Assembly: GCA_023213395.1 (NCBI GenBank)
Contig: CM041465.1
Coordinates: 94,185,741 to 94,249,740, forward strand
Direction of reading: 5' to 3'
From: Cycas panzhihuaensis
Lineage: Eukaryota > Cycadophyta
Length of the DNA: 64,000 nucleotides
How positions within the stretch are numbered: the first letter of the stretch is position 1; every line of letters begins with the position of its first letter. This document shows, one piece after another, positions 9,968 to 22,459 of the stretch. The notes under the pieces were generated by a model. The model did no database searches, was not told the origin of the DNA, and worked only from the letters and a program-made list of their open reading frames with translations. Made by a program: the position numbers and the translations under genes.

Positions 9968-12489
9968 CTAATGTTGCCCCACTTCTGGGGTACCATCTCC
10001 CAGTCTGTGTGATCCCTCTCTTGGGGACCACATCCCTGCGAGGCTCCTCTTGGGCCTTCGTGAGCTACCTGGCTCACTCCCCTCGTCTTGTGGTCGTCTC
10101 GGGGTCGTAGCTGCTATGTGGGTATATGTCCTACTCCTGCTAGACCTTGATGCCATCTGGGCCACCAGCTGATTGTATCAGGCCTGGATATGATCCCTCT
10201 CCCCCCGGAGTCCCTCCTCTATCGCTCTGAGGCGCTCCTCGAGTACCGCTGCCTGGACCCTACTCTCAGTATCTCCACCTACTTTGCATGAGCCTCTAGG
10301 GCTTGGACCCATCTATGCAACTCATCTCACTTGCCTCTAGCCTCGTCGAGCTCTCGCTGCAGCTGTCCCCTAAACGCCATATGCTCTTGGGACTCTACAG
10401 CCCAGATATCTCTCACCCTCACCAGTTGAGCAAATGCCTCTATATGGGCACTTGCCGACCTAGGCGTATCCTCTGCCTGGATGGGCAGTTGCCCCTCTGT
10501 GTATACCTAAGGGAACATCTCCCTCACCATAGCCTCTACTAGTTGTCTGATCTCTGTAGTACTTGCCAATGTAACATGTCGTATGTCAGTGAATATCCCA
10601 CTGCATACTATGATTAAAATCAAATCAAACATCTACCTAGATGTCAAACGACTAAGGAGGTGGTTAGATCTCACCTGCCATGGCTGTTGGCTCCTGTACT
10701 CGCGCGACATCATCTCCTCCTGGCTCTCTACTAGCTGCATGTACCTCATCCTCAAGTACCTCCTCTGCCTCAACCTCTCTCCTCGTAGGGACTGGCTCGA
10801 CTTACGTCTCTCTGGATCTCCTCACGATCCGTAGCCTGCGGGCCTTAGTCACCGACCCCTTGCTCTCATCGAGCACCCTTGATGGGCCTGCCTCTCCTCC
10901 GGCAACCCTGGATGGACCCTCTACTCCTCCTGTTGTCCCTGCAGGACCTGCCTCTCCTATAGGTCGTGACAGGTTGGCCCTGTCTCCCCCATCATCATCA
11001 CCACCATCATCATCATCATCTATGGGTGCTCCTGCTCTGCCTGCCTCGTCATCACTCTCCCACCTCACCATCCTATACGGCTCTGCTACATAGTCTGTTA
11101 GGATGAGGAGGTCTAGCGATGTCACCTCTACTGACCGCCAGATGTGGGCCTAGTCCTTTGTCCCTCTAAGCCGTGTCTGCCACCTGTGGACCATCGGGGC
11201 CCACTCTGCTATGGGGTATGGTCCCCCTGTTGGTGCCAATGCTACAAAATGGTCAAAGAACCAGCACTGCAGCAACGTGTTGTATGATAGACCCCCTCTG
11301 TCGGTCGTTCGGATGGTGTCTAACTGCACAATGAGGTTCACCACTACCAAGGTGGCCCAATCCATCCTCTCGCCTACCTCGTAGCGGTGCACTGCATATA
11401 TCCAGCCACTTGGTATCTCTCTGTAGTTATGCTTCTGGGAAATCTGGAACAAAATGCATAGTATAATCAGTTTCCTCAGTTGAGGAATCCATGACATTAG
11501 CATAGTCTGGAGGGGAACTCCCCTCTGCTCCCACCTGTTAACCCCTGTGAAGAACAGGGCTGCCTCTTTATGAGCTACCTCAGTGCTAGGCAGCACTCCC
11601 AGTCTCACTGGCCTCCCAGTCACCGGTACCCCCAGAATCCGTCAGATGTCTCCTGGTGTGACCATCACGTCGCCTACCTGAGGCAAGTGGAAAATGTGCC
11701 TCCGTCGATCCTAGTGTGACACGATGTCCACTAGCAGTCTCTGGTCTAATACGAACTGAGGTGTCTTTAGGGCCTTGTATAAGCCACACCTCCGCAAGGT
11801 TGCCTTGTCCTCCTGGGACATCATCTCTATATAACTCAACATTACCATGCTGATATTTTCACAGTTATCCACCGCAATGACTGCCTGCAATCACCAAAAA
11901 TCAATCAAGGTCAACCTCCTAGCAGTCATCTATGCTCTTAGCTATCTCTCTATTTTTCCTGACTAAAATTTGGGGCCAATTGGCACCTCTTTTATTTTTT
12001 TCTGATTTTCTGCCTGTGTACCGTGCTAAACTTAGCGGTACCACTAAATTTAGCACAGGTCCTGTGGCGATCACGGGATCCTATAGCCATGATCGTGGCA
12101 CTGCGATCTTGGCTATGGTATGAATGGTAACCCCCCTAAAGGGGGGGGTTTCTGCCTAGAAAATCATAAAATTTCTTGTGGTGGACCCCTGTGTGGCTCA
12201 CCGGGACCAGGGCTCCCTAATGCCCAGGTCCTCGCCTCTTTCTGGGTCTAATTCAGACTCTAAAAGGCATCCAATTGCCCATAAGGGGTATAAAAAATGC
12301 ATTAAAAAACTTCAAAAAGCAATAATTTTCAAACTTTGAAATGGGGAGGGTTTTGCGAGATCCACTCACTGGATCTGGCCTAGCCATCGCCATCTCGTCT
12401 CTCTGGTCCTACTGACTCTCGTCATACTCTAATCTGACGGTCGGATTGTCTCTCGTGTGCCTCTGAAGTTGGGTAGCGCTCTACTCCAT
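9968..12489 (-). pseudogene. aORF: Antisense three-exon gene (aORF) of element 1, plant-mobile-domain-like
   Basis: This gene reads opposite to gag-pol. My exon model is exon 1 12489-12370, intron 12369-11885 (CCA|GTGAGT to TTGCAG|G), exon 2 11884-10675, intron 10674-10554 (CAG|GTGAG to TACAG|AG) and exon 3 10553-9968. Both junctions keep frame here and in elements 2 and 4. Exon 2 has a block RRRHIFHLPQVGDVMVTP followed by ILGVPVTGRPV, which resembles the plant mobile domain (aminotransferase-like), then MDWATLVV and LLQCWFFDHF blocks. An acidic Asp-run and Gly/Pro linker follow (about 10985-11060). Exon 3 is helical, with a basic Arg/Ser tail. Stops are TAG/TGA at former CAG/TGG/CGA codons. 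Antisense ORFs are known in Tat elements; the function is unknown. Confidence 0.75.
12005..12155. repeat. Cluster of three inverted repeats inside antisense intron 1, element 1
   Basis: There are three palindromes in a row: GCTAAACTTAG with CTAAATTTAGC around GGTACC (about 12028-12058), a GATCGTGG...GCGATCTT stem (about 12089-12112), and CCCCCCTAAAGGGGGG followed by TTT (about 12130-12151). Elements 2, 3 and 4 keep all three, with changes that largely preserve pairing. On the sense strand the last one resembles a GC hairpin plus T-run, but its role in a plant element is unknown. Confidence 0.6.
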
Positions 12490-12553
12490 AAGGAAATGGA
12501 TCTGGTTTTGCACGATAGCCGATGAAAATGAATCTGGTTTTCATTCGATTTCC

Positions 12554-12560
12554 TTATATA
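12554..12560 (-). promoter_or_regulatory. TATA box of the antisense gene, element 1
   Basis: On the minus strand the sequence reads GCCTATATAAGGAAAT after a GGGGCCCC block. It lies about 65 bp upstream of the antisense exon 1 start codon and is retained in elements 2, 3 and 4 at the same place. Confidence 0.7.
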
Positions 12561-13087
12561 GGCAGGGGCCCCGATGGGCACGTCCTATGTTTTCGACTCC
12601 GTGATAGCCGTTGGGACCGTCCCATTTCCTTAATCACCTTTTCCTTCTGGCCCTGTCGCCCATTGTGCTCTATTGATGCCCCTTTTGCCCTCTCTTGTGA
12701 GGGCATTTATGGTGCCTCATTATTGCACTTTTCTCTAGAGCCCTTCTGCATCGTTTTATGTGCCGCTCCCGTGCATGCCCGAGTTTATACTCGTTTGGCT
12801 CATTTTGCTACCCTGGACTCATTTTCGCAACCTTTTCTCGCTCCTGGGGTCCCCAAAGGAAATGCTCCCTCATCCGAGGGCATGTTTTGCTTCCCAAAGC
12901 AACCTTTGGTGCTCCAGGGCACCTTTTCTCCGCCTGCTCTCAGACGGTGGTCGGACTGCTTACTCCCGTCCTTTGGTAACCTCATTGCTAGGTCCTCCTA
13001 CCCTTCGCAGCCCCCTTTTGTTTGACATTTGAGTTTCTCTTTTCGTCTCGTCACTGTCTACTTGCTACCAAGATTTAGTGTTCAGAC
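12561..13087 (+). other. Leader between antisense promoter and aRNH ORF, element 1
   Basis: This pyrimidine-rich spacer is conserved across all copies (blocks such as CCCTTTTGCC and GGCACCTCATTATTG). It sits upstream of the antisense TATA box and upstream of the aRNH ATG, so it could serve both. It ends in a pyrimidine-rich run and TTCAG just before ACATG, a possible splice acceptor for aRNH. ORFs through it differ between copies, so I call it non-coding. Confidence 0.5.
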
Positions 13088-13510
13088 ATGTCTCTTTACA
13101 TTTTTACCGATGGTGGAAGCCGCGGTAACCTCGGGCCCTCCATCACTGCATGGATTCTTCGCAGCTCCTCCGAACACGACTTCCTATGTTCCAGAGTCTT
13201 CCTTCCCAAGGCAACCAATAATGAAGCCAAGTACATGGCCATTATTGAAGCCCTTACCGATGCTCTCTGTTTCCACCAGGGATACATCGTGTTGCTTTGC
13301 GATTCTTAGGTCGTGGTGTCCCATCTCACCTAGGTTTACCAGGTGTGATGCCCTCACTTAAGAACCCTCGCGTCAGCTGCCAGATCTCTCCAGGCCAATT
13401 TCTCATCAGTAGATATCCAGCACATTCCTAGGGACCTCAATGCTGAGGCAGACGGCCTCGTCTGCCTTATCCTTGAGTGTCGCCTCCCTCTTCTTAGCGA
13501 TCGCCTTTGA
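13088..13510 (+). pseudogene. aRNH: Archaeal-type RNase H (aRNH) as a separate 3' ORF, element 1
   Basis: This would remove RNA from RNA-DNA hybrids during cDNA synthesis. The 141-codon frame starts MSLYIFTDGGSRGN (first catalytic Asp in FTDGG), then ATNNEAKYMAIIEAL (Glu), LLCDS (Asp) and, near the end, HIPRDLNAEADGLV (last Asp). It is the archaeal/plant RNase H I type known as a second RNase H in Tat elements. Here it has its own ATG and lies beyond integrase and the antisense gene, not inside Pol. Three in-frame stops (TAG 13307, TAG about 13331, TGA about 13346) match CAG or CGA codons in other copies. Confidence 0.82.
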
Positions 13511-14013
<503 letters not shown>

Positions 14014-16621
14014 TGTTTCCCGACCTTGGGAATGGACTCGAGACACATTGACCTAGGTATGTTCAGGTATACGTTCTCACTTCTCCCTGCTTGTGCTTGA
14101 TTGAGATTATTTAGTGTAGACTACTTGACATATGCCTGCCTGCATGCATTACTTCACTGCCTGATCATATTACATGTACTTATAGCACACTATCAGCCTA
14201 TGACGACTCACAATGGGGGCATTCCTCAGCGAATGCTACACCCCATATAGCGCACAGCCACCCACTCCATCTCCAAGACCTCTCAGGATGTTTCAGCTAG
14301 TCATGTTTATCCATGTTATGACATTTTACTCATGTTGCAGTCTCCTCTAAGTCTGATTAATTCCTTAGTTGAGACCCATTTTACTGTTTTGGCTACTTGC
14401 CCATCATCTGGGTATTTTCCCCCAGTTGTTTTAGGCTTAATTTACCCTTAGTAATAACTTCAAAACCTTTATTTCTACTTTTTTTATCTTTCTTTTCTTT
14501 GATCTGGTACCCTTTGTAAACTTAGTAATCTGCTGGTCTTTCTTGCAGTACCACCAATTCTGCATGGTATATGTTGTTTGAATTTTAAAAAAGATAACCA
14601 CGCGAAAGTTTCCGCTTTTTTCGCAGAACTGCCACATGGCACCTGTCGATTCGCATCGCCCTGACATCCCCAACGTTCACCTATAGTGAACAGGAGATAA
14701 AGGGAGTTTGGCTCTTCATTTGGATCATCTTTTTGCCCATTTTTCTAACTTTTTGCTCAATTTACATAAAAAACATACACTACATTCACAGAAATCTACT
14801 ACAAGGAAGGATACACTGCTACAAGCTAGATTTTAGGGACCATTGCTGCCCCCCACAGCTCCAAATAGTAGGCTTTACATCTTCTTTCAAGTGACTAAGG
14901 CTTCAAGGAGGATTACTACCAAAATCTCTCCAAAAAGACCAACTTCCAAGGCCCCAAGCTTACAAAGACATTTTCAGACTTCTCTCTTTGCAAAAACCTA
15001 CCACTATTGTCCACCTAATGCTGGTTATCTCTGCTATTTTTAACAGCAAATTTATGTTTGGTTCTTCCATAACAAGGTACTCTCTACTTCTACTTTGTAA
15101 TTTTTATGGTTTCTTCATATTTTGGTGAATAAACTTTTAGTCTGTGTACCTTCATATTATTGTGCTTAATTAGCATCACTTCCTTATTTTTTTGAGATAT
15201 TATTGCTTCTCCCAATCATCCAGATCAACCCATCCTTAGGTGGCTGTTGTAAAGGGGCAACACAAAGAGGATTTGAGGGAGGAAGGTAGGGTTCTGTCCC
15301 CCTTACTGTCCTTCTCCCCAAGGGTTCCATCCCTTGTCCTCTTTTCCTTTGTCTTTTATGCCTTCCTAGGAATCGGGTTAAGGGGATTTGGGACTCAAGT
15401 TTCGGAGCTAAAACCAGCGTTGGCAACCCCTTACCACGCTGGTTCTAGATTTCCACCCATTAGTTTTGGGCCCTGCATAAGCCCCAAACCCTTTCCTTGC
15501 CAGTTAATGGTTTGCCATTCACCCAACCCAATGATTTGTTCTTCATAGCATCTTGTTCCTTGGGCGTCTGCATACCCTTTCCATTACTCTCTTCCTTTTC
15601 ACTATTTGTTGTCCCGTGACCTTGTCATGAGCCTGTTTCCCTTTTCCGAGTTCCGTGGAGATTCTTTATGGGTGAGTTAGCCATTCCAAGGCTATACTCT
15701 TCTCTTTTTTGGGTGTTGCTTATGGTATACGTTGGCAGGAGATTTCGTTACATATTGTTACTTTACATTATCATATATTGATGCTTAGCATAGATTTATG
15801 TAGTTCTATTTGAGTCTAGCATCTATACTCGGCCTACTTTGTGACCCCTCTTCCGAGAGGGAGGTACTTACCTAACTTGCTTACAGGATCTCACATTGGT
15901 GGAGCTGCATGTGGAATGAAACCCATTGTAGGTTGGTTCTACATTTAGTGCATTTCTTGTTCTTTCCCATTTTTTGCTTCTTTTCTGCTTTCTATTTTTA
16001 CATGTTTAAAGGGAGGTAAGTTAGCCCCTCTTCGGTTGCTTACGGCAACTATCGCCGACCGGCATCGCATGCGCAACGAGCGGAGCAGAAAAGAGTGGGA
16101 ACTAAAGGGACGAGCAGCATTCCACTCGGATGTTATATCCAAGTACTTTTCTTATTCCCTACATATCCCCTTTACACTATTGTATTTTATGCACACACTT
16201 GTATAGTTAGGAATGTGTAAAGAATTAAAAAGGGAAAAAGGAATATGTGTTTGCTTTACATTATTTTATCTATCAGTTAGCTTAGCATAGTTAGATTATT
16301 TACATTGTGTTAGAGCTACCCGTGTTTTATCCCCTTTTAGCCTACACCTAGACGCTATTTTACCTGCCTTCCCGCTTCGTTGCCTTCTCATTTCTTCGAG
16401 AAGACACAACGCGCCAAGCACTTTCTCCTCTTCCTAGCCATCTGAGGGGTAGGAAGGCCTTGCTACATGACTACTGAAGCAACCAGCACCTTTGCATTCA
16501 ATCTGCGCTCGGTGCACGGATGCCTCATGAGGTGAAGTCCTTGCTGTTTAGTTTAATTTAGTGTTGCCCATTTCACTCCCTTTGCTAAATGTAGAGACAC
16601 CACCCCATGGCAAGTGTTTCA
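14014..16621 (+). repeat. 3' LTR of element 1
   Basis: This LTR is 2608 bp, starting TGTTTCCCG and ending GTGTTTCA, so it has TG...CA ends. It is nearly collinear with 1-2315. The TATA-like ATAAAG is at 14697, the splice-donor-like G|GTGAGT at about 15672 and AG|GTAAGT at about 16013, and the CCTCTTCCGAGAGGG hairpin at about 15847. CATAC follows the end and would be the right copy of the target duplication. Confidence 0.93.
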
Positions 16622-19600
16622 CATACAGTATGAAATTTGTATAAGCAAATGCAAATACTTGTATGTGGGAAGTAGGCTCTTGGGAAGACTCACTTAAAAT
16701 TTTAGGTAATTTAGGAAGAAATAGAGGTATATGAGATAAAAGGACCTCACGCGAAAATGGGGACTTGATGTAATCAAGAAAAGTTTCCTTGGACTCAGCA
16801 TAGTAGGACTTTAAGGTAAGGAGGGTGGATGTGGAATAGAGGAAGGAATGGGTTGTTAAAGTTATTATTGGGGAATAGGAGAGGATAGAAAGTAGATAAA
16901 GGATTAAACTAAGCTATAAGATTAACCACAAAGTTAGTTTACGACAGAGGATGTTGTGGAAGGATAGGATTAAACAAAGGAAAAGGAGTTGGTTGTGAAG
17001 TAGGCCTAGGAATATGTGATGAAGAAGTATGGTTAGTAACTACCAAGGCTTGAGAAAGACTAATTGAGGTATGAGGATGGAAAGAATAAGTATAAGAAAT
17101 GTGTTGAGAAGAGGGGCATATATTAGATGCTCTAGGAGAAGGTGGACAAGGTCTAATGCACCGTGATAAAATAGTATGTGACATGTGGAGTGGTAATTGA
17201 GTCATAGAGGAAACAAGACAAGAGGGGATAACCCTAGTGGTATAGGAATGGATAGGTCATAGGCTTAATAAAGGAAAATCCACTTAACTTAAGGTGGGAA
17301 CATGAGAAGGATTAGGATTACCATTGATAAGAATATTAGAGGTACCTTTACGTATAGACAATGTGGTATGGGGAGAATAAGTCCGTACTTGCAACCTAGA
17401 AGGAGAGTGACAAGGCTAGGAATAGGTTAATTTATGATCTTCTACCTCCTCTAAAAGAGGAGAATGAGGTCTTAACAAAGGTCTTGGTGAAGGAGGGTAG
17501 GAAGGTATTGGAGATCAAATGATATCAAGAGCGATTGAGGGTTCAACTTGAATTGACCCTTACTCCTCACATAAAGGATAAAATTAATGATACTTTAATG
17601 TGGATTCCTTAGCATAAGTCTCTAGATAGAATGGATCTTGATAACCAGGCATATGAAGTGGAGTAGGAATCCTAGTAAGAACTAGCTAAAAGTATGATGA
17701 ATGTGCTTAAACAGGAAGTGTTTTTCTTATGTAAAAGAAGGATTTACAAAAGAAAGATCGCCATGAAATTGAAATGGCTATAGATATCATTGCTCCATAG
17801 GTATTTCGTACAACAAAGTCAAATCCTTAGGAGAATAAACATAAGTGTTGTGAGTATGAAGTTATAAAGATTCAACATAAGACGATGAAACTTCTTAGGC
17901 AAGATGTGAAGGTTGTACTTAAAGGTTAGGCAAGAGGTCTTAAAGCCTCAATGATCGCCTAAGGGTGGGTGTTGTGTTTTCCATCACCTTAAGAAAAGAA
18001 CAAATGGTAGTTCCCCAATATGGTCATGAGAAAGATAGTGTGACTCAAGTGGACCTAAACAAAATATCTCTCAATCAGCAGGATGTTTCTTTTATTTCAA
18101 ATCTAAACTAGGAGATATAAAGTCTAAGAGGACCTAAGTGACCACCTTTATAAAACTCCTAAGAAGGAGTCTCCATCTAATTGTGTCATTTGATTAGGAT
18201 ATAAATAAATGAGGTAACGAAAGGCTAGGATATGCAGGGGTGATTGAATCGACTAGCCTACAAAACTAGATAAAGGAGTTCTAAGTTTGGAGCTACTCTG
18301 ACAATGTCTCTCATGTCCTTCCTTGGGACTCATTTCCTCCTATTCTTTCAACTTTTAGAGTTTTAATTAAATGAGGGGAAAGGGGTAAGCGATGAGAAAG
18401 GTTTTATTTCTTGTTTGTTTTCCCCCCTTTTTTTTATATTCTTTTCTTTTTTTTGATAAAAATGAAATGAAAGATAATCCATGAGACTACAAAATCAATC
18501 TACTTAGTTTTCAAGATACATACAAGAAAACTAAACACATATGCAATATTTCTTGTTTTTTTTATTTTAGATTAAACACACTGAAAACATAAACATATAA
18601 CTAAGAATAATAAAATAATCTATGCTATGTGAAATAAAAACATATAACATGCAAATTTCTAATAGAAACATATAACATGTAAAATAATCTAACAGAAACA
18701 TATAACATATAAATTTCCAAGAAGTCCAATAACATTCAATGTGAATAAGAAGCTTTTTATCTCAAGTGCATGCTACCTTTTCTTGGAATAATGATTCTAC
18801 AATAAAAAGAGAAATTTTAAAGACTTTCTACCACTATAATAAATGATTTTTTAGACCATTAATAATGCATGCAACCAATTATATTCAAACCATAAATCTT
18901 ACATACAAGCAATAAGCCAAAGGATAAAGAAGTTCTATCATAATTGGAGTGAGTTGGGCTCTCAAAGGATCCTTGAACCTCTTATGATCTGATTTAATTC
19001 AAGCAAATTTCATTTACCAATTCTGGTTTTTCTTTTCAAAGAAAATGAATAAACCAAAGAGTGTAATCACACAAAGATAAAACTAAGATTGCTTTCCTAT
19101 TATAAAAAAAACCTACTTAAGAATAGCTCTTTTTCTTTCATTTGATCAAATTTCTCTAACCCTTCCTTTAAAACTGACCAAGGAAGAAAAGAAACAAGCA
19201 CCACAAGCTAAAGTATATCCACAAATAAGCCAAAAAGATGGCAAACCACTTAAAATTTGGACTACTATGGAAGAATGGAGAAGAGAAACTATTTTGTAAG
19301 TGAATAGATGAGCATTCTTCACACTAGTCTTCTCTCCTTTTGTCCCACAAAGAGCTAACCTTTTAGCCAAATTTCTAAGCTAAAAAATAAGTACAAGATC
19401 ACCACAAATACTAGAAGAAAGGAAGAGCAAATTCTAAGCAAAAAACAACCTTCAATAGGTAGCAAAATTAGAAAAACTCTAAATAGGAAAAATCTTACTG
19501 GTAGAAAGGAGTTTTGAGGCTGAAAACCTTAAGAGAAATTAAAAACTTGAAGAATCAACCATCAAAATATGAACATCAGTAGAATAGCAAGATAAAGCAT

Positions 19601-21467
19601 CAAAAACTCCTCTTGATTTCACTTATTAGTATCTCTAAAAGCAATCTTTCAAGTCATAGGAGTAGGAATCTTCAAAAAGTCTCTAAAAAATCTCAAAAGA
19701 GTCACTAAAATTTTGATCTCTAAGCTCTTTAATTCTCAATAATAGACCACCACTGACTTAGGGTTCATTTTGGGCATACAAAAGATAAGTTTGCATCAAT
19801 TCTAGGTGGAGGCATACAAAAATCTAGTGTGCTAGTTGAGTTTTACATGCATAACAATTAAAAACATGACTGGTTATGTCTTTGGTAAGCCAAAAATGTG
19901 ACTTTATACTAAAAATATGACTGGTTGCATTTTTAGCAAGACCAAAAATGTGATAAGTCAAGGGGTCAAAAGTGGCTCACTAAAAGTCAAAAAATTAAAT
20001 TTTAATCATAAATTGAAGTATAAATAACTAAATTAATAAGGAAAAGAGACCCAAATTTGATGAAAACGATAAGCACAAGCCTAAAAATTGATCAAAAATG
20101 ATAAATAAGGGTGAAATCAAGATGAAAAGATAAAAAGAAAAGTTTTAAAGGAATGAATGAATTAAAATTGATCATAAAAGAAAGATTTTAGTGCGATAGG
20201 TATCAGTCATCAGCAAGTGATAGCATAATCATACAAGAATCATTATTCATCATAAGTCATCAACAAAATCAATACAACATTTCATCAAAACATGGCATAA
20301 TGTAATATGAAACTAACCTAATCATTGATTTTCCTCAAGAAGTCATACAAGAAATATATAAAAAGTTACCTGAATCCCTGGTTATTCCTTGTTGATGTGC
20401 TTAAATTTATTAATTATTTGCTTTTCATATTATTTCAAATTCAATTATTACATTGTTCCTCTTGGCTATTTCTCTATAGTTCTTCTAACAGTGGAACTTG
20501 GATTGGTTTTATTAAAGATTCTTTAAAAGGGCACTCTACTACATATCTTTATGAATCATCAAACTGTGTTCATTATCATTAGAACTTGATTGGTCATGGT
20601 TGTTGGTGCCATATAGAGTCTCGCTTAAAGGAAGATGTCCTTTCTGTTGTGAATTATACCCCAATAGCTCCAACCATTCTTATAGCTTCTTTTAGACTTA
20701 GTAGTGACCAAATTTTTAAGTGCATTTAGTGCATTCCTTTAATCTATGATATAGGTATTGATCATTATTTGCTTATCTAAATTTTGGCTGATGTAATTCT
20801 ATCAAGTTTAGAATTCATCTGTATAGGCTTTTATCAATGACACTTATAAATTGGTTGAAGAAAGATTAGTTCTATGTTTCTTCATACTAGCCAAAGAAAC
20901 TATTCGAGAAGTGTTCCTATGTTTGGTTTGTAGGGTATTCGTGCTACCACGAATAGAATAAATGATATGCTCTACTATCTATATGAATGGAAGTAAATAT
21001 TAATTAATGATTAAGAAACATTAGATTGAGGGAAAAGTAAGACTCCAACTTACTTAACTAGTTTTGTATGTTATCCCTATTAAGATTTAGCTTAAAAGTA
21101 GGGATGTTTATTTATAATAAAGTTATTATTACCATAGAGGAGGATTGACTATCTGATATGGAAGAGGATTATATGTTTGAAGTGAAGAAGTGTTGCTTAT
21201 AGAATTATAAGGTGATTGTGGTATTTGAACTAATAACTATGTTATATGATTCATGAGTACAACCATATCAGACTTTAATGTTAGAGAAGATCTTGTTAAC
21301 ATGGTAATTATTTATTAAGCCACTAAGCTAATGTTAATGTGGTTGAACTAAGGTGATTAAGCAAAAAGGTGTGAGTTATTCGAAGGGTTACAACCCTAAT
21401 CAAGCAACACCTCATGGAAGAATATAAAATCCTTAAGCCTTTATGTATTCAATATATCAATCAATTA
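16622..21467. other. AT-rich DNA between elements 1 and 4, unclassified
   Basis: This 4.8-kb stretch differs in composition from the rest: AT-rich, with poly-A/T runs and no similarity that I can see to the retrotransposon family. The only ORFs are short: 16939-17205 (-, 88 codons, Ser/Pro/His-rich), 19146-19370 (-) and 20325-20582 (+). None has a motif I recognise. A Ser/Pro-rich segment like the first occurs between integrase and RT in Ty1/copia elements, but I find no RT or integrase motifs beside it. Small direct repeats built on CCAAAAATGTGA are at 19860-19960. It may be an old, decayed element or host intergenic DNA. Confidence 0.4.
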
Positions 21468-22459
21468 TGAAATAATTAATCTGATCCAGAAGGATCTTTT
21501 ATGGTGGGTGGATACGCGTCTACGTGATAGTCACTATACTCAACAGGAATGAGGATAGTCAACAACTGATGTTGAGGGTGTGGATGAGATCCTATAAGCA
21601 AAGGGAACACCACGCAGGGCCTCTGTGCACTGAAGCACGAGTTCGGGATCCATAAATGGCACCCAACTACCTTAGAGTAGCTTTTAATCTCAAAAGGAAG
21701 AGCGCATACAGGGGGGGGGGGGTCCTAGATGGACTCAAGAGAAAGGTCCTCCCACCCTTGGATGGCCGGAATGGAGAAGAGGAATCCACAGTGGGTTTTC
21801 TTATGATGAGGGAAAATTAAGGCAGTACGATATAGGTGGAATACCTAGGATGAATGTGGGTAAGCTTCCCTAGTTTACTTGGCCAATACAAATATGGCTA
21901 CGGGGAATAGCAAAGGGATGAACTAAAGACAACTCTCTTTTTCTCTCTCTTTCGCTCAATATGCAAAGGATAAGAGAAAATAAAAGAAGTACAAATGTTT
22001 CATATGCAAGCAAGAAAGTTAGATGTATGCAAATATATGTAAAGTAAATGCTAAGAACATTATATTCAAATTAAAGTAACTACTGCTGCAAGTGACTCAC
22101 ATATCCTCAAGTAAACTAGACACATCAGCCAAGGAAAAGAAAGGGCAACCTTAGGATGGTAAAACCCTCCACTAAAGTTCTCCATCCAGCCTTTAGATAC
22201 AGTAAGGTAGGGGTATGCAGGGGTTTATGGATAGCCAACAAACATAAAAGGGTATAGAGAAAGACATTAGAGAGGTACCAAGGTAACGGAGTCACTATGG
22301 GCAGCGATCCGTCACACAAGTCTCACCGCAAATCTTAAGGGACACCGGGTAAAGTAAGGGGGCCCAAAAGAGGGGTGTACAGGCCTAGAACCAGCACAAC
22401 AAGGGCTACGTATGCTGAGATCTACTATAGGCTAAGACACCACCTTCTCCTAGTTAACC
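21468..22459 (-). repeat. 3' LTR of element 4, distal piece (inner right part cut off by element 2)
   Basis: Read on the minus strand, this has the order of blocks of the family's R-U5 region: the CCGAACTCGTGC...GTGCACAGAGG block near 21620-21670 matches CCGAATCTGCGC...GTGCACAGACG at 24965. A GGCCATCCAAGGGTGGGAGG block (about 21745-21770) and a GCTGGTTCTAGGCC block (about 22385) also match. It joins in sequence with 56627-57929 once element 2 is removed. The distal end is uncertain; TGAAAT at 21468 is the best candidate for the terminal TTCA on the minus strand. A run of 12 G lies at about 21711-21722. Confidence 0.75.
22455..22459. repeat. Target site duplication TAACC, left copy (element 2)
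   Basis: TAACC directly precedes the element 2 LTR and recurs at 56622-56626 directly after its other end. The flanking sequence on both sides belongs to one antisense LTR, as expected for a 5-bp duplication by integrase. Confidence 0.9.

Noticed and set aside
12522-13025. 167-codon ORF upstream of aRNH in element 1
   Set aside because: The matching regions in elements 2, 3 and 4 do not keep the frame. It overlaps the antisense promoter and reads as non-coding leader.
16939-17205. Ser/Pro-rich minus-strand ORF as a Ty1/copia linker
   Set aside because: I found no integrase motif upstream or RT motif downstream on that strand, so the call cannot be supported.
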